64,000 bases of DNA from Dryococelus australis (GCA_029891345.1 CM057002.1:20226295-20290294), one strand, 5' to 3'; shown: positions 10,996 to 23,422, counted from the stretch's first letter. Notes: generated by a model from the letters alone, not told the origin. Numbers and translations are program-made.

Positions 10996-11602
10996 AATTT
11001 TTTTTTTTTTTTTGCACTTTGCTCAAAGTAGCGACAGCGATGTGTGTCGGTTTCACTGATGCGTTTGTTTTGGAAGATTCTTATAATGTAGGTGGATAAT
11101 TAAGCGAACTATTTTGGACATACGCCATCGCATCAATGGTGTAAGTCCGAAATATTTCGCTTAATTATTCACTGGCGCAGGTATAAAAGGTTATCTACTA
11201 TTTCCGTTCCTGGCTGTATGATCAAATGCAAAGGCCAAGGCCATTATTGAAAAGAACCTTTTCCAATAATTGCCGTTTTTACGCATGCAATCCGAATTTG
11301 GCGACTGCGTTTGGCGTTTGGCAATTATATCACAATGGTGAGGAAATGAAAATTATCGCAGATGCAGTCGTAAAAACGAAAGTATAAGCGTGATTCGAGA
11401 AAAGAATTAACATGGCTTGCACATTCCAAACCGAAATAACTACATAAAATATGTAAACGTCTTTCAAATCTCGTTCTTATCTGTTATTTTCAATTTGTTT
11501 AATTCCAAGGATTTTACAGGATTTGACCCAATGATTCCAAGATTTTACAAGATTTTTATACACAGGAACTTGGATTTTAGCTTGATGGCTGGTGGCAGCC
11601 CT
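10996..11602. other. About 607-bp insertion in a family A MITE
   Basis: Starts with AA plus a long T run and GCACTTTGCTC, and ends before GGGCAGTGAC. The leading T run would be a poly-A tail if this is a retroposon on the minus strand. It contains a strong hairpin at 11091-11171. No coding frame or clear terminal repeats, and the origin is unknown. Confidence 0.55.
11091..11171. repeat. Hairpin with about 37-base arms
   Basis: GGATAATTAAGCGAACTATT pairs with the inverted GTGAATAATTAAGCGAAATA, and pairing continues through GGAC.TAC..CCAT to a loop around CGCATC. The arms are nearly perfect, so an RNA from here would fold strongly. It could be a miniature foldback element. Confidence 0.8.
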
Positions 11603-11679
11603 GGGCAGTGACTTTTACCTAAGATTGGTTTCAAAAGTGCTCGCTTTATCGTGAACAGCCTTTACCAGAGCTACACATA

Positions 11680-12106
11680 GTCCACTCATGGTTAATCTGA
11701 TCCTTTCTGAAGTCTCGCTAAAGTCCTACTTCCAGGCTGTTCCACCGCCTGCTGCAAACACGGCCTAACCAATTCTAGAAAATTACAGCAAAGGTACAAC
11801 ACAATGCACCGCATTCGTGTGCGCTTAGTTTAATAATATTTTTCATGAGAACTATTTCTTGCTGGGCACTACCAACACAATTATTTTCTCTCTATTTTAT
11901 TAATATTAATTATAAATCAAATATTATAATTTAAAGTAAAATACAAGTAGAACAACAATTTAACCAAAATTAAGATTTTTTATGTTTGCAGAAGTATAGA
12001 ACGTTTGTGGTACAAGACATATTTAGGAAACAGCCAGACACACCATACATTGGGCGAATTTTTTCAAAGGCCTGATTCAGAAAGTGTGAAGTTACCATGA
12101 ACAGAC
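11680..12106. mobile_element. Family B MITE (TA target), copy 2
   Basis: Begins GTCCACTCATGGTTAATCTG, ends (inverted) GTCTGTTCATGGTAACTTCA, and is flanked by TA at 11678-11679 and 12107-12108. It lies only 19 bases from the end of the family A copy. Length 427 bp, interior homologous to copy 1. Confidence 0.87.
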
Positions 12107-13360
12107 TATACCTACATTTCGTTCCGCACAAAGCTTGAAACCCTTGACTGTTAAACATTTCCGTACATTTGGGTAAATTTGTATTTAAACGTAGGCGCTT
12201 ACAGTTGATAGATTGAAACGCGACCTGTAATGACGAAAAACAAAACGGGTTTCCGCAAGCGTCTCCGTATTTTCTATACTTCCGGGCTTCCGGAACGAAC
12301 AGTGTTGCACTATATAGACAGACTCTACTACTCATAATAATGGAAATAAAAACTAAAATAACTTTGTTTTCAATCTAATTAAAAATCGCCAGATTACAGC
12401 ACTACATAGAATACAACTATATCAGTGGTTGTATTACTATGTGTGTTGATGTGTGTGTATGTAAGAATGAATTTCTGTATATGTGTAATCTTAATATATA
12501 TATATATATATAAGCTGAGGGTTTCAGTAAACCTCATCAGCCACTATACATAAATAATAATAATCCGCTGGCTTTGTGCGCATGGATTGCTCAAAATTTA
12601 ATTGGTTTCAAAAATCTTGGTATCTAGATTGTTAAGTTTAACCGACAGAACACCAAATTCTGCTGAATATCAGCTCTTAAGTTTGTGGTAAGAATCATCT
12701 CTATAAATTTGGATGATAAATTGCGATTATTTTACAGTATAATTCGCACGGGGCGTTAGTAATTTGTAGTTTAATATAAAACCTAGAAATCAGGCACACT
12801 GCAACGCAGAACAACTTAAGAATTTTCTGAAAATATTTCCAATGAAAGATGTTTCTGAGACATATTGCCATTTTGTTAAATAATAACGTTTAGGACAATC
12901 ATGGCGGTTTACGTGTGTGTTTCAAAAAACGAACTTGGAAACTTAACACAAGTAGATATGTGATAGCACATAATAAAAATACTTCAATCGAAGCAAGAGG
13001 AAATTACCTTTGTGAACCTTTGGATATACCCCAGAGGTGTACATCCTAGCAAATATTTTATTTTTCTGCTTCCTCTTGTACTCACGTGTAGATAGTTGGC
13101 TTGTGGCAAATGTATTTGGTACAGTGGTTTAAGTGGGTGCACATGAATTTCATACTGCTACACTGGGCAAGAAAAGAGTCTAGAACATTTTAGTTTTGTT
13201 CTGCTGAATTTAAAGGAATATTTTGGGGAGTGTTGCTGTTATTATTTCCAATTTTTTAGTTTACGAAATCTCATTCTGTCCTGTTGTGGGTTCTAAACAG
13301 TGTCTTAAATGTGACGTATAAGTAAGGCTTAGCATGTACGTTGTAAATCATTATATATAA
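12107..13360. other. No gene seen
   Basis: AT-rich. A (TA)n run sits at 12493-12512. A minus-strand frame open across 11970-12335 overlaps the end of the family B copy and has no recognisable protein. Confidence 0.5.
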
Positions 13361-13775
13361 GCTCTTCGCGGCTAATAAAGCACATTTGAAATAAACCTTT
13401 GAAAAATGTCACTGCCCCTACCTGCTTGTATTTTAATGCACACACTGAATGACATGCACCCAGTAAAGTTGGTAGTAACAGGGGAAAGTAGTTCTATGTC
13501 TGAACGTTTAATTAGGAGTGTTAGGTAAACATTTACGAATACTGACATTTTTTCTTTTGCTGTCTATTTCGTAAATGCTAATGTGCGTAATAATGAGCTA
13601 ATTTCTAATACATTTACTTGTCTAATAGTTTCACAGTTTCACTTGACCGACGCAGGAATAAAGTGATCAGGTCCACAACAATGCTAATTTTACTAGCGGT
13701 GGAAGCATACATAGTGTGCATACAAGCATATCTTAAGCGGGGCTTTTAAAAGTGCTCAGTTTACCATGAAAAGCC
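13361..13775. mobile_element. Family A MITE, diverged
   Basis: Left end GCTCTTCGCGGCTAATAAAG, interior with GCACCCAGTAAAGTTGGTA and CACTTGACCGACGCAGGAAT, and right end TTACCATGAAAAGCC followed by TA. It is more diverged than the 22997 copy, so it is probably an older insertion. Confidence 0.85.
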
Positions 13776-14671
13776 TATATTGAAGACGCTTTCCAGACAA
13801 TAGTTCGTTCTGGGCATGATGCAATGGCCAAAGATAACAGAGAAGTAGGCTATTAGAACTAAGATTGAGTTAGTGAGAACAGTATAATAGGTTGACCATA
13901 TTATTCATTAGATGAAGCGGGGCACTGAAGCCTATAAGAAATGTGATTTGCTATGATAAAATGAATGTGGTTAAATTCCAGGCATGACAATAGTTCTCTA
14001 AATAAAAACAAATATATATTTAAAGATTCTAACTACACACCCAATAAATACTTGGAATTAAATCAAAATCATTAAATATACTAACAGTATCAGAACAGTT
14101 TAACATTTATGTTTATGTGAAACATATTTTTCATTTGAATGAATGGCAGGCAGCAAAGTGTTATTTTGTCAAATTAATTCATTAAACGTACTACATGTGT
14201 ACTCAATTGTGTACTTTTCGTGGTCGTTTATGGGTAAAACACGTTACTTTTCGCAGGACACGTAGCTAAAAGAGGACATTTAATGACTTTATTTGACCTT
14301 TCGCATCCGCAGGATAACTTCCCTGAGTAAAGCAGGACGTCTGGTCTCCCTTCAGTATAAGTTAGTTCAGAAAGCGTGTTTGTGTGTTTATCGGAGCAGC
14401 CATTTCTCCATCGCCATCGCCACTGCACATGATGTGCTACAATTTGTCTCTGAACGTCAGTTTTTCGCATTCTGTATTTCTGCGCTCTTTCTTCTACCGA
14501 CTCGGCAGCTATTTTAATGAAATACTTCTACCCGCCTTCCCGCGTGCAAGTTTCGAAGAAATAAATTCCTTCTCGTCCTTCAAATAATAATCTGTGCGGT
14601 ATTTCAAAAATGTGTAAAAGATCGAAACTTTGGCGAGCAACCGTATATAATACGACGGGAAGATTGAAACA

Positions 14672-14840
14672 CAGCATCTCTTTTAAATGCATCTCTCCAA
14701 GGATAAAAGACGTAGAGAGGGAAATATATTAAAATACGCCTGGGACGTTTTAGTCTGTTCTTGGAACAGCATCTCTTTAAAAATAAAAATAAAAAAATAG
14801 AAAGGAAAATGTATTAAAATACGCAAGGGACATGTTAATC
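14672..14840. repeat. Imperfect tandem duplication, two units
   Basis: Both units contain ACAGCATCTCTTT and then a run ending TATTAAAATACGC..GGGAC. Unit 1 is about 94 bp and unit 2 is shorter, with an A-rich stretch. Confidence 0.7.
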
Positions 14841-15189
14841 ATGCAAAACACATTACAGGAATAAGTTTAGTCTGCTCTGCCTCAAGATATGTCATGTTAC
14901 TCGTGCTCAGCTACTTGCTGTTATTTTTTTTTTTTGCCTGTATCTAGGGAACATTAAAAAAAAATCGCTTCTCTGTAATACTTACACAGTATGGTAGGTT
15001 CGTTCGCATCGCCAATGTACACTATAACAAATTTTCTGGTAAACTTACGTAACTGAAATGGAAGATTTTAAACTATACACTGCATAGTAATAATACCACA
15101 CATCATGCTGCAGACATAGGAATGTTTAGCATCGCTACCATACAAAGTTGGGAACTTCCCTACTCATTTGACTGTTTCCTGAGAAAATG

Positions 15190-15214
15190 CCCCTATACAA
15201 TGAATGTATAGGGG
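15190..15214. repeat. Short perfect hairpin
   Basis: CCCCTATAC and GTATAGGGG are perfect 9-base arms around AATGAAT. Confidence 0.8.
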
Positions 15215-15266
15215 GAAAAATTACCATTCCCGCTTTCTCACTAAGCCTAGGCATACACTGGTATGG

Positions 15267-15338
15267 TCCATTTCCGAATAGTTTCTTATAGTGTAGACAT
15301 GTCCACATCTCGGTATGCTACACAGTATAAGAAATGAT
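15267..15338. repeat. Hairpin, about 24-base arms
   Basis: TCCGAATAGTTTCTTATAGT pairs with the inverted TCCGATCATTTCTTATACTG, and pairing extends to GTAG/CTAC. A loop of about 20 bases lies between. Confidence 0.7.
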
Positions 15339-17353
15339 CGGAATGTTAAACACACACAATTCATACGAGATGTTAAAGCCCCGACGTTGGGACAGACAAT
15401 TATTTCTGTAATGAAATGTGCTAGGAAACTGATTTAACTTTACAGAAAATTCTATATATATATATATATAGTATAACTCGATTAATATAAATATATGTAG
15501 TCAAATTAGATAGCGTGCGTGTGGAAATCAGCACAAATCATAACAGTATGTACCACTTCTTCCCCATGTTATGAGCAGGATAATTGATTAATATACACAT
15601 ACTATTATAGATTGCAGAAAAAGAAATACTTACTACTAAAATAATACAAGGAAACACTTTGTAGAAATCATAGAAAAATACAATTAAAGAAATAATGGAA
15701 AATCTTATTTTATACTCACATGCAACATCTTAAGTTCCTTTTCAACCGAATAAACATAATATTTAAAGATACTGCTGTCAGTTGTCAAAGAAAAATTAGT
15801 TATTAAAAAAAATTAATCTGTGACAAAATAAACAATTCATTTCCCTAAAATAATCATACGATAGTTCTGATAAATTACCAAACATATTATGTGACTGCTA
15901 AAATTAACTGAAGAACATTCAGAATATTCTTATGTGGGCAACGAGTCTTAGTTTATCAGTAGAGCTTAAGAATCAAAGTCGTTCATGGTAATTTAATACC
16001 ACACACTCGGACCACTGGACTTGCCATATTATTACATTCCACGTACAACTTCACAGAAATGTGTTGAATGATTAAATAGTAAAGAAAAACCTTACTTGAA
16101 GAGTTCTGCAGATATTAAGGTACAATAGCTGGTATGACAGACTGCCCCAGAACACCAACCGGGAAATGCATAATGAATAATCCTCCTGCAGGTAGATATT
16201 CTCCGGTGTGTTTAGCAGTGATACTTAATACTGCTTAGCCTCAATACTGAAACCTGTATAAATTTCATTTAACATCAGACACATTAGTCACACATGCTAC
16301 TTATGCATGGAGACCATTTGTTCCTTCTTTAGAATATTTTTTATACGACATAAAATTTTCACTCAAGTCCTTCCAAACAAGCAAAACACGTCTGCGTTAT
16401 CACATTCCAAAACCACTAAATTTGTTTTCTGCTGGGTACACTTTCATATATCTCTTACCAATGAGAAACAGATAACACAGTATTTAAAAATTAATTTCCA
16501 TCATTAAATATTATGTAACTAAACTGTCAATCTAGTAGTGTGCGGATAAAAGTTGCAGTATTGTTTTTGACATAGTTAAGATTGACCGATTAAAATAAAT
16601 TACAACATGTGAAAATATCTGTTAATTTATGACATGTAAAAGAATTTTGATTAAGTCATTCAAATGAAGTTAATAGTGTAATTTCAAAATATTTAAATAA
16701 CCATAAATGGTGTGTGTAGAAGTTTAGAAATAATAAAGTGTCATGTGGAGACTACATTTTAGGAAACTCCTTACAACAGCTGGGCTTTTTTTATAGACAG
16801 GTTTTTTTTATAGAAGGTTTCACCAACCACTGATATAATTTTTCTATTGTTTATTTAACAGAAGTGGAAAGTTTGTGTAGTGTCCAGGACGGGTCCTTGA
16901 AATTTTTCGATTATTTGAATGCGAGCAATTTTTTGGCGCCCCTTCCCACCGACATAAAAATATGATCAAACTGTTTTGCAGGTGAGGTTCCTACTTTGTG
17001 GGATGTTCGTACGGGCCAGCAACTGAATACAGTAACGGGAGTTTCCGTTCTTACACCTTAAACTTAGGATATTAAAATTAGAATAACATGAAACTGTCAC
17101 GAAACTCGATAATTACATAGGAGCATAGCATACATTTCCTTCCATGGCGCACAGCACACTGCGAGTTTGACGAAGAACTGGAGGTGGGCGGGTACTCGTC
17201 GTGGTGGCGTTTTACGCAAATCCAAGCGAGTCCATTAGTTAACTTCTGAAAGGGATGTCATCTGCTTCTCACGATGTGGGTGGGTGAAGGAGATAGGAGT
17301 ATTCCCTTCCTCCGCGCAACTTTATTTCATCACAAGACAACAAAGAGTATTGC

Positions 17354-17614
17354 TAAAGACCTGCAAAATTCGCGTAATTTTTTTTTTCATCAAGCTAAAA
17401 TTCACAGTACTGTAGATACTCGAGCCGGCGTCGTTTCTCCACTGGCTGCTGCCTTGACGGCAAGTCTCTCCCTTTTTGAGTGGAGCGTTCATATATTGGC
17501 GCAGCGTTACCAGGGGCGTGTCAAATAAAGACTGGTCCAATGACAAACGTATTGCAAAGGAAAAGTGAATTTTAACATGTCCTCGAATAATAATGCCAAT
17601 TTTGCAGGTCTCTA
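17354..17614. mobile_element. Family G TIR element (hAT-like), copy 2
   Basis: Begins TAAAGACCTGCAAAATTCGC and ends TTTTGCAGGTCTCTA (inverted TAGAGACCTGC). The flanks are AGTATTGC on the left and GGTATTGC on the right, a 7-of-8 match for an 8-bp duplication. Same family as 3009-3302, 261 bp, non-coding. Confidence 0.8.
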
Positions 17615-17851
17615 GGTATTGCTAATTATTAGCAATGCAATTTTAAATGTTTAGAGCCTGTATTTTATTAAAATTTTTATTTTAATATTGTTTGTAATTA
17701 TAATTTAAGTCTTCTCAGTAAAATTTATTCCACTGTTTCTTTACATGTTCGCCCTGTGTACTGAAACTTTTTCCCGGCGCCCTGCACGGATGCTTACTTG
17801 ACTTACGTCAATTACCGGCCCTGTTAGTGTTTCATTTAAGTCAATTCCGTA

Positions 17852-18068
17852 TTCCACCCAGGTGAACCGGGTTCGGTTCCCGGCGGGGTCGCTCTCGGAT
17901 ACTCTCACGTGGGAATCTTGCCGGACGTCGCCGCTAGTCGGCGGGTTTTCTCGGGGATCTCCTGTATCCCCCAGCCCTTGCATTCCGGCGCTACTCCATA
18001 CTCACCTCACTTCACCCTTGCAGGCTCTCAAGACCCCGATGTTAAGAGCCTCCAAAATTTCTTCATCC
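17852..18068 (+). mobile_element. tRNA-derived SINE family S1, 5'-shortened
   Basis: The copy starts near the B box (GGGTTCGGTTCCC) without a clear A box. It continues with CGTGGGAATCTTGCCGGACG, GGGTTTTCTCGGGGATCTCC, GCTCTCAAGACCCCGATGTT and the CTCCAAAATTTCTTCATCCC end. Confidence 0.85.
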
Positions 18069-18475
18069 CAGTAATAATCAATACACACATTTTCTGCCTC
18101 AGGTGTTGGACACTGTGACAGTAAGGATTAAATTATAATTGACACGTGTTATACAAATTGCTTATCGAAATAAACATTTTGCATGTCCACGCAAATTATT
18201 ACAGCACCTGTATCCGATTTGTTTCAGAATGTGGGCGGCCAAAGCGAAACACAACCTCCCCCGCTAGAAGCTGCGCATTTTCGGTAAGTGTTTTACACAG
18301 TAATTTTTTTTAACGATTTGGTTTCTTCTTTAGAGTTAAAGTTTAATTAAATTTGGTGATTTTTGAGCAATGCTCGTATACTTGTAGATAATTAGTGGGG
18401 CAGAACTGACGAAGTCAATACAGCGTCTGCAGTGCCAGAGAAGTTTTAGGAGTTGGGCGGACCCCCGTGGGAACC
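18069..18475. other. No gene seen
   Basis: Short frames only and no repeats recognised. Confidence 0.5.
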
Positions 18476-18596
18476 CCGCGTCCAAGGTCAAGAAGCGAGG
18501 GAGCGATACGGGCGACACTAATACGCATGCCTAGTGTCTCATCGCTCCTACGCGCCAGGCGTGCAGTGTTTTCGTCGTGGCGCTGTACTGTGTAAA
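18476..18596 (-). repeat. Family H GC-rich repeat, copy 1
   Basis: On the minus strand, TACACAGTACAGCGCCACGA through TCTTGACCTTGGACGCGG aligns with the plus strand at 24894-25020, including CACTGCACGCC, GATGC/ATGCG and GTGTCGCCC. Two copies in opposite orientation show it is repetitive. SINE or LINE origin is unresolved. Confidence 0.55.
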
Positions 18597-20039
18597 CTAG
18601 ATCTGTAACATAGAGTTTCATTACACGCGATGAAAGTACGCAGATCAAACTACGCCTGTATATTTATACTTTTCTCTTGCCGCGTAAGGAAACTGTATAG
18701 ACAAGCTTTAAAAATGCGATATTTGACCATTTTCACGATTTTTTTTCTCCAAGAATACACTTCATATGTCAAAAGTAAAAAAATAGGAGCATGTATAATT
18801 GATTTTTATTTTTTTCTGACAAACATTAGTATTTGCAGAACATTTATTTACCGAGATACGCGTATTGCGCAAACGGCTATTCCGCAAAAAATGCGGGGTC
18901 CATCCCTCCCTTAACTTGCGTAAGCGATCGGCTTGACCTCTCACAGAAAACTGACCTGAACCATTAGCTCTGGTAGATTTAAATCTGTTCCTTTGGAGAC
19001 GTTCGCAACTTCAATCTATGCGTGAAAAATATTTATCTAAACCAGTCTTTTCCTAGTCATTTTCGCACTAATGCGCAAAATGATGAAATTTTATAATGTA
19101 ATGTATTTGCATGGTACGAGCAAAACAAAATAAAAATAAACAAATCATTGTCGAATCACAGTACGGCGGTCAAGCTACAATTTTTCGGTTTTAAAAAAAA
19201 ACTTTTTAATGATGACTGCAAAATTGTTTCGCTACCGATTACAAGAACATACTTTTTTCTGTAACGATAATTTAAAAAATTACTTTAGTCACCGAAATAA
19301 TACAATACATAACCCACATAAAACAAGTTCGACGGGGTTTTCGGGAGAAAACTTTTGACGTGAATATGTATTTATATTGGTAATCCAGAAAATCCGATGA
19401 TAACAAAATCGGGAGATACAGTTTGGCATTGCAGCCCCGAATCTATCGTCTACATTCATAATTCAATTACACCACTGGACTGCCAGATGATCAAAGAATA
19501 TGTTACGTTGAGTGAGATGACTGTGAAGCATCGCGAGGCGGAGGGGGGGGGGGGTCAATTTTGAGTTCGTTTCGCAGCATCTCATAACTTCCTCGTAATA
19601 TAACTTTTGACTAGGAGAAGCTACGACGCTCGTTTATGTTTCAATCGACAACTCTCGTCAAGATAAATAGATCGCGTCTATAAAAGCGTTTGTGTGGCCG
19701 GGTTATGGTTAGATTGTATGCGTTTAATGTAAAAATTAAGAAAACTTAATACAATGTCGGCCTATATCGTCAAAAAAACCAAGTCGAAATACAGAAACCG
19801 TATACGGTTGGAAAGAGCATCTCAAAAAAAAATCCAGTGATACCCTTAAAACCACATATGACCCTTGGCGACAGAGAAGTAAAAACTCAAAAATTTTTGC
19901 TTGCATTAAATCTAATTAATTTAAATATAATGCTACAGGAGACAGAGTGTTTGGAAAACATGCTCTTGGTTAGTAGAGTTGGAAAGACTTGTAGAGAGGG
20001 GGCGGGAGCTTTGTTTATTCTTAACTTGATGCCGGCAGT

Positions 20040-20069
20040 AACCAGAGAGGTGTTTGGGCGCCTCTCTGG
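20040..20069. repeat. Perfect 10-base hairpin
   Basis: ACCAGAGAGG and CCTCTCTGGT are perfect inverted arms around TGTTTGGGCG. Confidence 0.85.
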
Positions 20070-21240
20070 TGGGATAAGTGGCGCTATTGGGCCTCCCCCC
20101 CCCAAAACCCTCCTATGAACCCGAAAACTAAAGGAGGGAAAGTGAGCTGCCAGTAAGTGTCAACAGGGCTGGCTCTTACTAGCTTTTACTAGAACATGAA
20201 AATACGGTAAGGACCGGTGGAAGAAAGAGCAGATTAATCTAGCCTAATTGACTTACAATACTATCCTAAATATAACAAATAGTAGCATATGTCCTCGGGG
20301 ACATGCGTACCTAAAATAATGCTGTGCTACCTCGCAGCGGCCAGTCTCGGCAGCCATAGGATATCTACGGCCGTAATGTTGACACCGCCCGCTATCAGAA
20401 CTCGGAACTACCTGCGTGCACTTTCAGTCCGGGCTTTGAGCCGGGCTAAGTTTGGAGCGACCAGCGACGCCCACAAAGGAGCGTTCGCGAACCGTTAATA
20501 GTAGGCGTGTTCGCGTGGTTTGCTATCCCCCTAGTTTAGTGCTATTTTTGCTAGTTTCCGTTCGTGTTACCGGAAGCACTTTTTTTTTTTTGCACGCTGC
20601 TCGGGTGGCGGCAGCAGTTGATATTTGTGCTATTAAAAGCAGCTATTTATGCTCTTGCTCGCCGAGGTACAGCAGAAATATCAAAACGGGCAAAGTTGAA
20701 AAAAAAATGGCTGCCAAAATAAAATTACGAACATCGAAGAGTCTTGAGAGAGACAATTGCGAAATAGTAATTTGCTTTTACGCAGAATTGATGAAGATAA
20801 TATGTCTGGGTATCCTGTAAGAAGTGCAGAGAGAAATAAAAATCACTAAGGCACACTTATTCTCGAAAGTAAGTTACCTTGAGTAGCCAACATTTTTAAT
20901 ACACGTAAATTACACAGAGACAATAACGATTATATACATTTTTTTTTTAAATAACATTTTGTTTATTTACTATTGACGTGTTAGTTCTCTGCTGTTAGTC
21001 GTTCGTGTCGTCCTGCCGAGAGAGAGAGGAGTAACTACTGTTTTTGCTCATTTGCTGCTCGTGAAAAATATCACTTGCTCTCAGATAGTAGAACAAGCAT
21101 ACCACGCGAACAAACCTAGTATGTCCGCCGGTTGATTTATACTTAAACCGACAGCGCGCTCTATTTTTTTCTCCTCTGCGGTCCGAGCGCCAATGCGGAA
21201 GCGGTATTGCGCGTTGACATTTATGCGTTATAAATATTAA

Positions 21241-21260
21241 GCGGCTTTCACGAGAGCCGC
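21241..21260. repeat. Short hairpin in a CpG-rich patch
   Basis: GCGGCT and AGCCGC are perfect arms with an 8-base loop. Confidence 0.6.
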
Positions 21261-21433
21261 TGGGGAGAAAGAGAGTTGATGGAGCTGTGAAGTCCGCGGG
21301 CGACGGAATATGACCGCAGGACGTTTAGAAACTCGCGCCAACATTTTTGGCTCTTTGTTCTTTTCACTCGGGTATGTAAGGGGTGCACAGGGGGAAATAA
21401 ATATTCCGGAATATTTTTTTACGGATAGAGGCC

Positions 21434-21958
21434 GTGTCCGAATTCAGGTATATGCTTGCTTACTTGCATCCTTGCTTTTCACTTGCTCTTGGACCAAACT
21501 TGATGAATTCGGACAGGCAGTCATGTTGGCTTCGGTAGCACTTATTAGCCAGCTAACCACTTTCAATGTACCTGTATTACGACTAAAAATATGATAATTG
21601 CCGAAAGTTTTAGGGGTTAAATCAAGTATTAAAATTTAATACATAAATTTTATTTCCATTAATATTTATTATCTTGCATCATCGTAAGTGCAATTTGGAT
21701 TGTTTTTTTTTAACCTTAACCTCTATAGGTTAGGGACATAGGTTGCATTTATTGTTTAGACCTTTTTTAAAGGTGAACCTAGCGATAATTATTTACTCAG
21801 TTCAAAACTCTATGTCTACGAAGTAGTAATGTTGCCCTATTACACTTTGTAAAATAATTATGTCGGAACTCAATTGTAACCTACAAATTGCTTCTCAAAA
21901 TGGCAGCACGTATTGCGCAAGTACGCCTGGTATAGTTTACTTTCAATTCGGACAGCAC
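21434..21958. mobile_element. Family F TIR element, 525 bp
   Basis: The left end GTGTCCGAATTCAGGTATAT is matched by the inverted right end GTGCTGTCCGAATTGAAAGT. Further inside, a second match (CTTGCTTACTTGC with GCGTACTTGCGC, inverted) extends the similarity. Only one copy in this window. No transposase, and the target duplication is not clear. Confidence 0.6.
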
Positions 21959-22128
21959 CTAATACATCACTTCCGGGGACAGTTACACACAAGTATGTAC
22001 TTAAGGCGAATTCGGGTACAGCCTTAGGTTCGGTCGCACGGCGGTATGCCTCGCTCGTATTGGTAATTCGTTCATCAATAACCAACAACTTATATGCAGC
22101 CTACTACGCACATGCGAGTGGAAACTAC

Positions 22129-22697
22129 CCACATACGCACCAACTAGAAATGATAACTTTTCAAATCAACATGAAAAAATATCACTGCCCGTACCTGGAT
22201 ATATTTTAACGTGTACGCTGACTTGCATGTGCCGAGTAAAGATGCGAGTGAAGAGATTTGGGCGGCTCTTAACAGCGAGGTCTTGAGAGCCGATGAGGGT
22301 GATTGAGGTGAGTGTGGAGCGGCACCGTCCGGCACGATTCCCACTTGCGAAAATCCTGTGACCCGGCCGGGGAATGAACCCGCATCGCCTTGGTGGGAGT
22401 CGAGCGGTCTAACCACTCAGCCACCACGACTTTCAATTAAAAGAGTGTTAGTTAAACATTCATGAGTACTGAATTTGTTTATTTTGCTCTCTGTATTTCT
22501 AACGCATATAATGAGAAAATTTCGAAGAGTATTTATTTTTCTAGGAATTAAGCAGTTTCCCTTGACCGATGCATGAATGAAGTTATCAGGTACGTGGCAA
22601 TGTTAATATTACACATAATGTAAGAATACACAATGCGCATGAAAGTAGTAGATCTTAAGCAGGGCTTTCAAAAGTGCTCCGTTTAACGTAAACAACC
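22129..22697. mobile_element. Family A MITE carrying an S1 SINE
   Basis: The left part resembles the family start (CTTTTCAAATCAAC, ATCACTGCCCGTACCTG). The right part has CTTGACCGATGCATGAATGA and GATCTTAAGCAGGGCTTTCA. Between them, at 22241-22430, lies a reverse-oriented S1 SINE. A short stretch of the usual MITE interior is absent at the junction. The left boundary is approximate. Confidence 0.75.
22241..22430 (-). mobile_element. tRNA-derived SINE family S1, intact head
   Basis: On the minus strand it opens GTCGTGGTGGCTGAGTGG (box A-like) and has the B box-like GGGTTCATTCCCC. It then continues AAGTGGGAATCGTGCCGGAC, GGCTCTCAAGACCTCGCTGT and ends near CTCTTCACTCGCATC. This is the clearest tRNA-like head of the family. 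The usual middle part with TCTCGGGG is shorter here. Confidence 0.88.
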
Positions 22698-22996
22698 CTC
22701 GGGTTAGTTTAAACTGCAAAAGCACTCATTCGACACATTTTAGGCTAATTTATGTTAATGTTAAACTCTAAAAACATGTATTCGCCCACTACCCTAGGTT
22801 AGGTCCCGATATAGGCTGATACCGTAAACAGGTAAAAATTCTAAAGACCTGCTTACGTGATCTACTTCTCGGGTTACATCGTATGTTTTCTCGGATTACA
22901 TCGTATCTTTCCACCATACGCGAATTTAACAATGTAATGTACGTGATCACTTTATTGATGTGGCGGTCACGCAAAAACTGTGACATTATTGGTATA
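22698..22996. other. No gene seen
   Basis: Unremarkable sequence between two family A copies. Confidence 0.5.
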
Positions 22997-23414
22997 GGCT
23001 GTTCACGGTAAAATGAGCACTTTTGAAAGCCCTGCTTAAGATCTACTTGTATGCACATCGTGTATTCTTCCGCCTTATGTAAAATTAACATTGCCATGGG
23101 CCTTGTCACTTTATTCGTGCGTCATTCAAGTGCAAATGTGAAGTTATTACAAAACAAAATGTGCAAAATCTGCTCATTTTCACACTTCGATTCATTAAAA
23201 TGTACAGAAAGTGAAAAAATAATTCGAGCCATCACAAATAGTTACCTGACACTTTTTATTCGACGTTAAGATAGGAACTACTTTCCATTCACGGTTACCA
23301 ACTTTACTGGGAGCATGTAACTCAAAATGAGTCCGTTAAAATATATGCAGGTATAGGGCCAGTGACATTTTCCTAAGGTTGATTTCAAAAGTGCTCACTT
23401 TATCGTGAACAGCC
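22997..23414. mobile_element. Family A MITE, near-complete reference copy
   Basis: Begins GGCTGTTCACGGTAAAATGA, preceded by TA, and ends CTTTATCGTGAACAGCC. The roughly 30-base terminal repeats extend to GCACTTTTGAAA on both sides. The interior order is the best guide for the other copies: TTAAGATCTACTTGTATGCA, GGCCTTGTCACTTTATTCGT, TTCGACGTTAAGATAGGAAC, TACCAACTTTACTGGG. 418 bp, no coding capacity. Confidence 0.95.
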
Positions 23415-23422
23415 TTTAATGT

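Larger units (their letters stand above)
10658..11660. mobile_element. Family A MITE split by an insertion
   Basis: The left part (10658-10995) runs from GGATATTCACGGTAAAATGA through the family interior to GTCACTCGGTGCG. The right part (about 11603-11660) resumes at GGGCAGTGACTTTTACCTAA and ends CTTTATCGTGAACAGCC. In intact copies, such as 22997-23414, only some 25 bases separate these two points, so the DNA between them is an insertion or replacement. Confidence 0.85.
13776..17353. other. Long AT-rich stretch without a recognised gene
   Basis: About 3.6 kb with no frame or element I can name. It contains a partial tandem duplication at 14672-14840, hairpins at 15190-15214 and 15267-15338, and a (TA)n run at about 15453-15470. 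It could be an intron or intergenic spacer. Confidence 0.5.
18597..21433. other. No gene recognised
   Basis: Mixed sequence with a poly-G run near 19544, a hairpin at 20040-20069, CpG-rich patches at about 20290-20500 and 21115-21310, and a hairpin at 21241-21260. Open frames here are short and unconvincing. Confidence 0.45.

Noticed and set aside
20577-20640. Retroposon end shared with 10996-11040 (T run followed by GCAC..TGCTC)
   Set aside because: The similarity after the T run is short and needs a gap, not enough to call a family.
22360-22430. A tRNA gene on the minus strand
   Set aside because: Same reasoning: it is the head of the S1 SINE, found in several copies with the same body.
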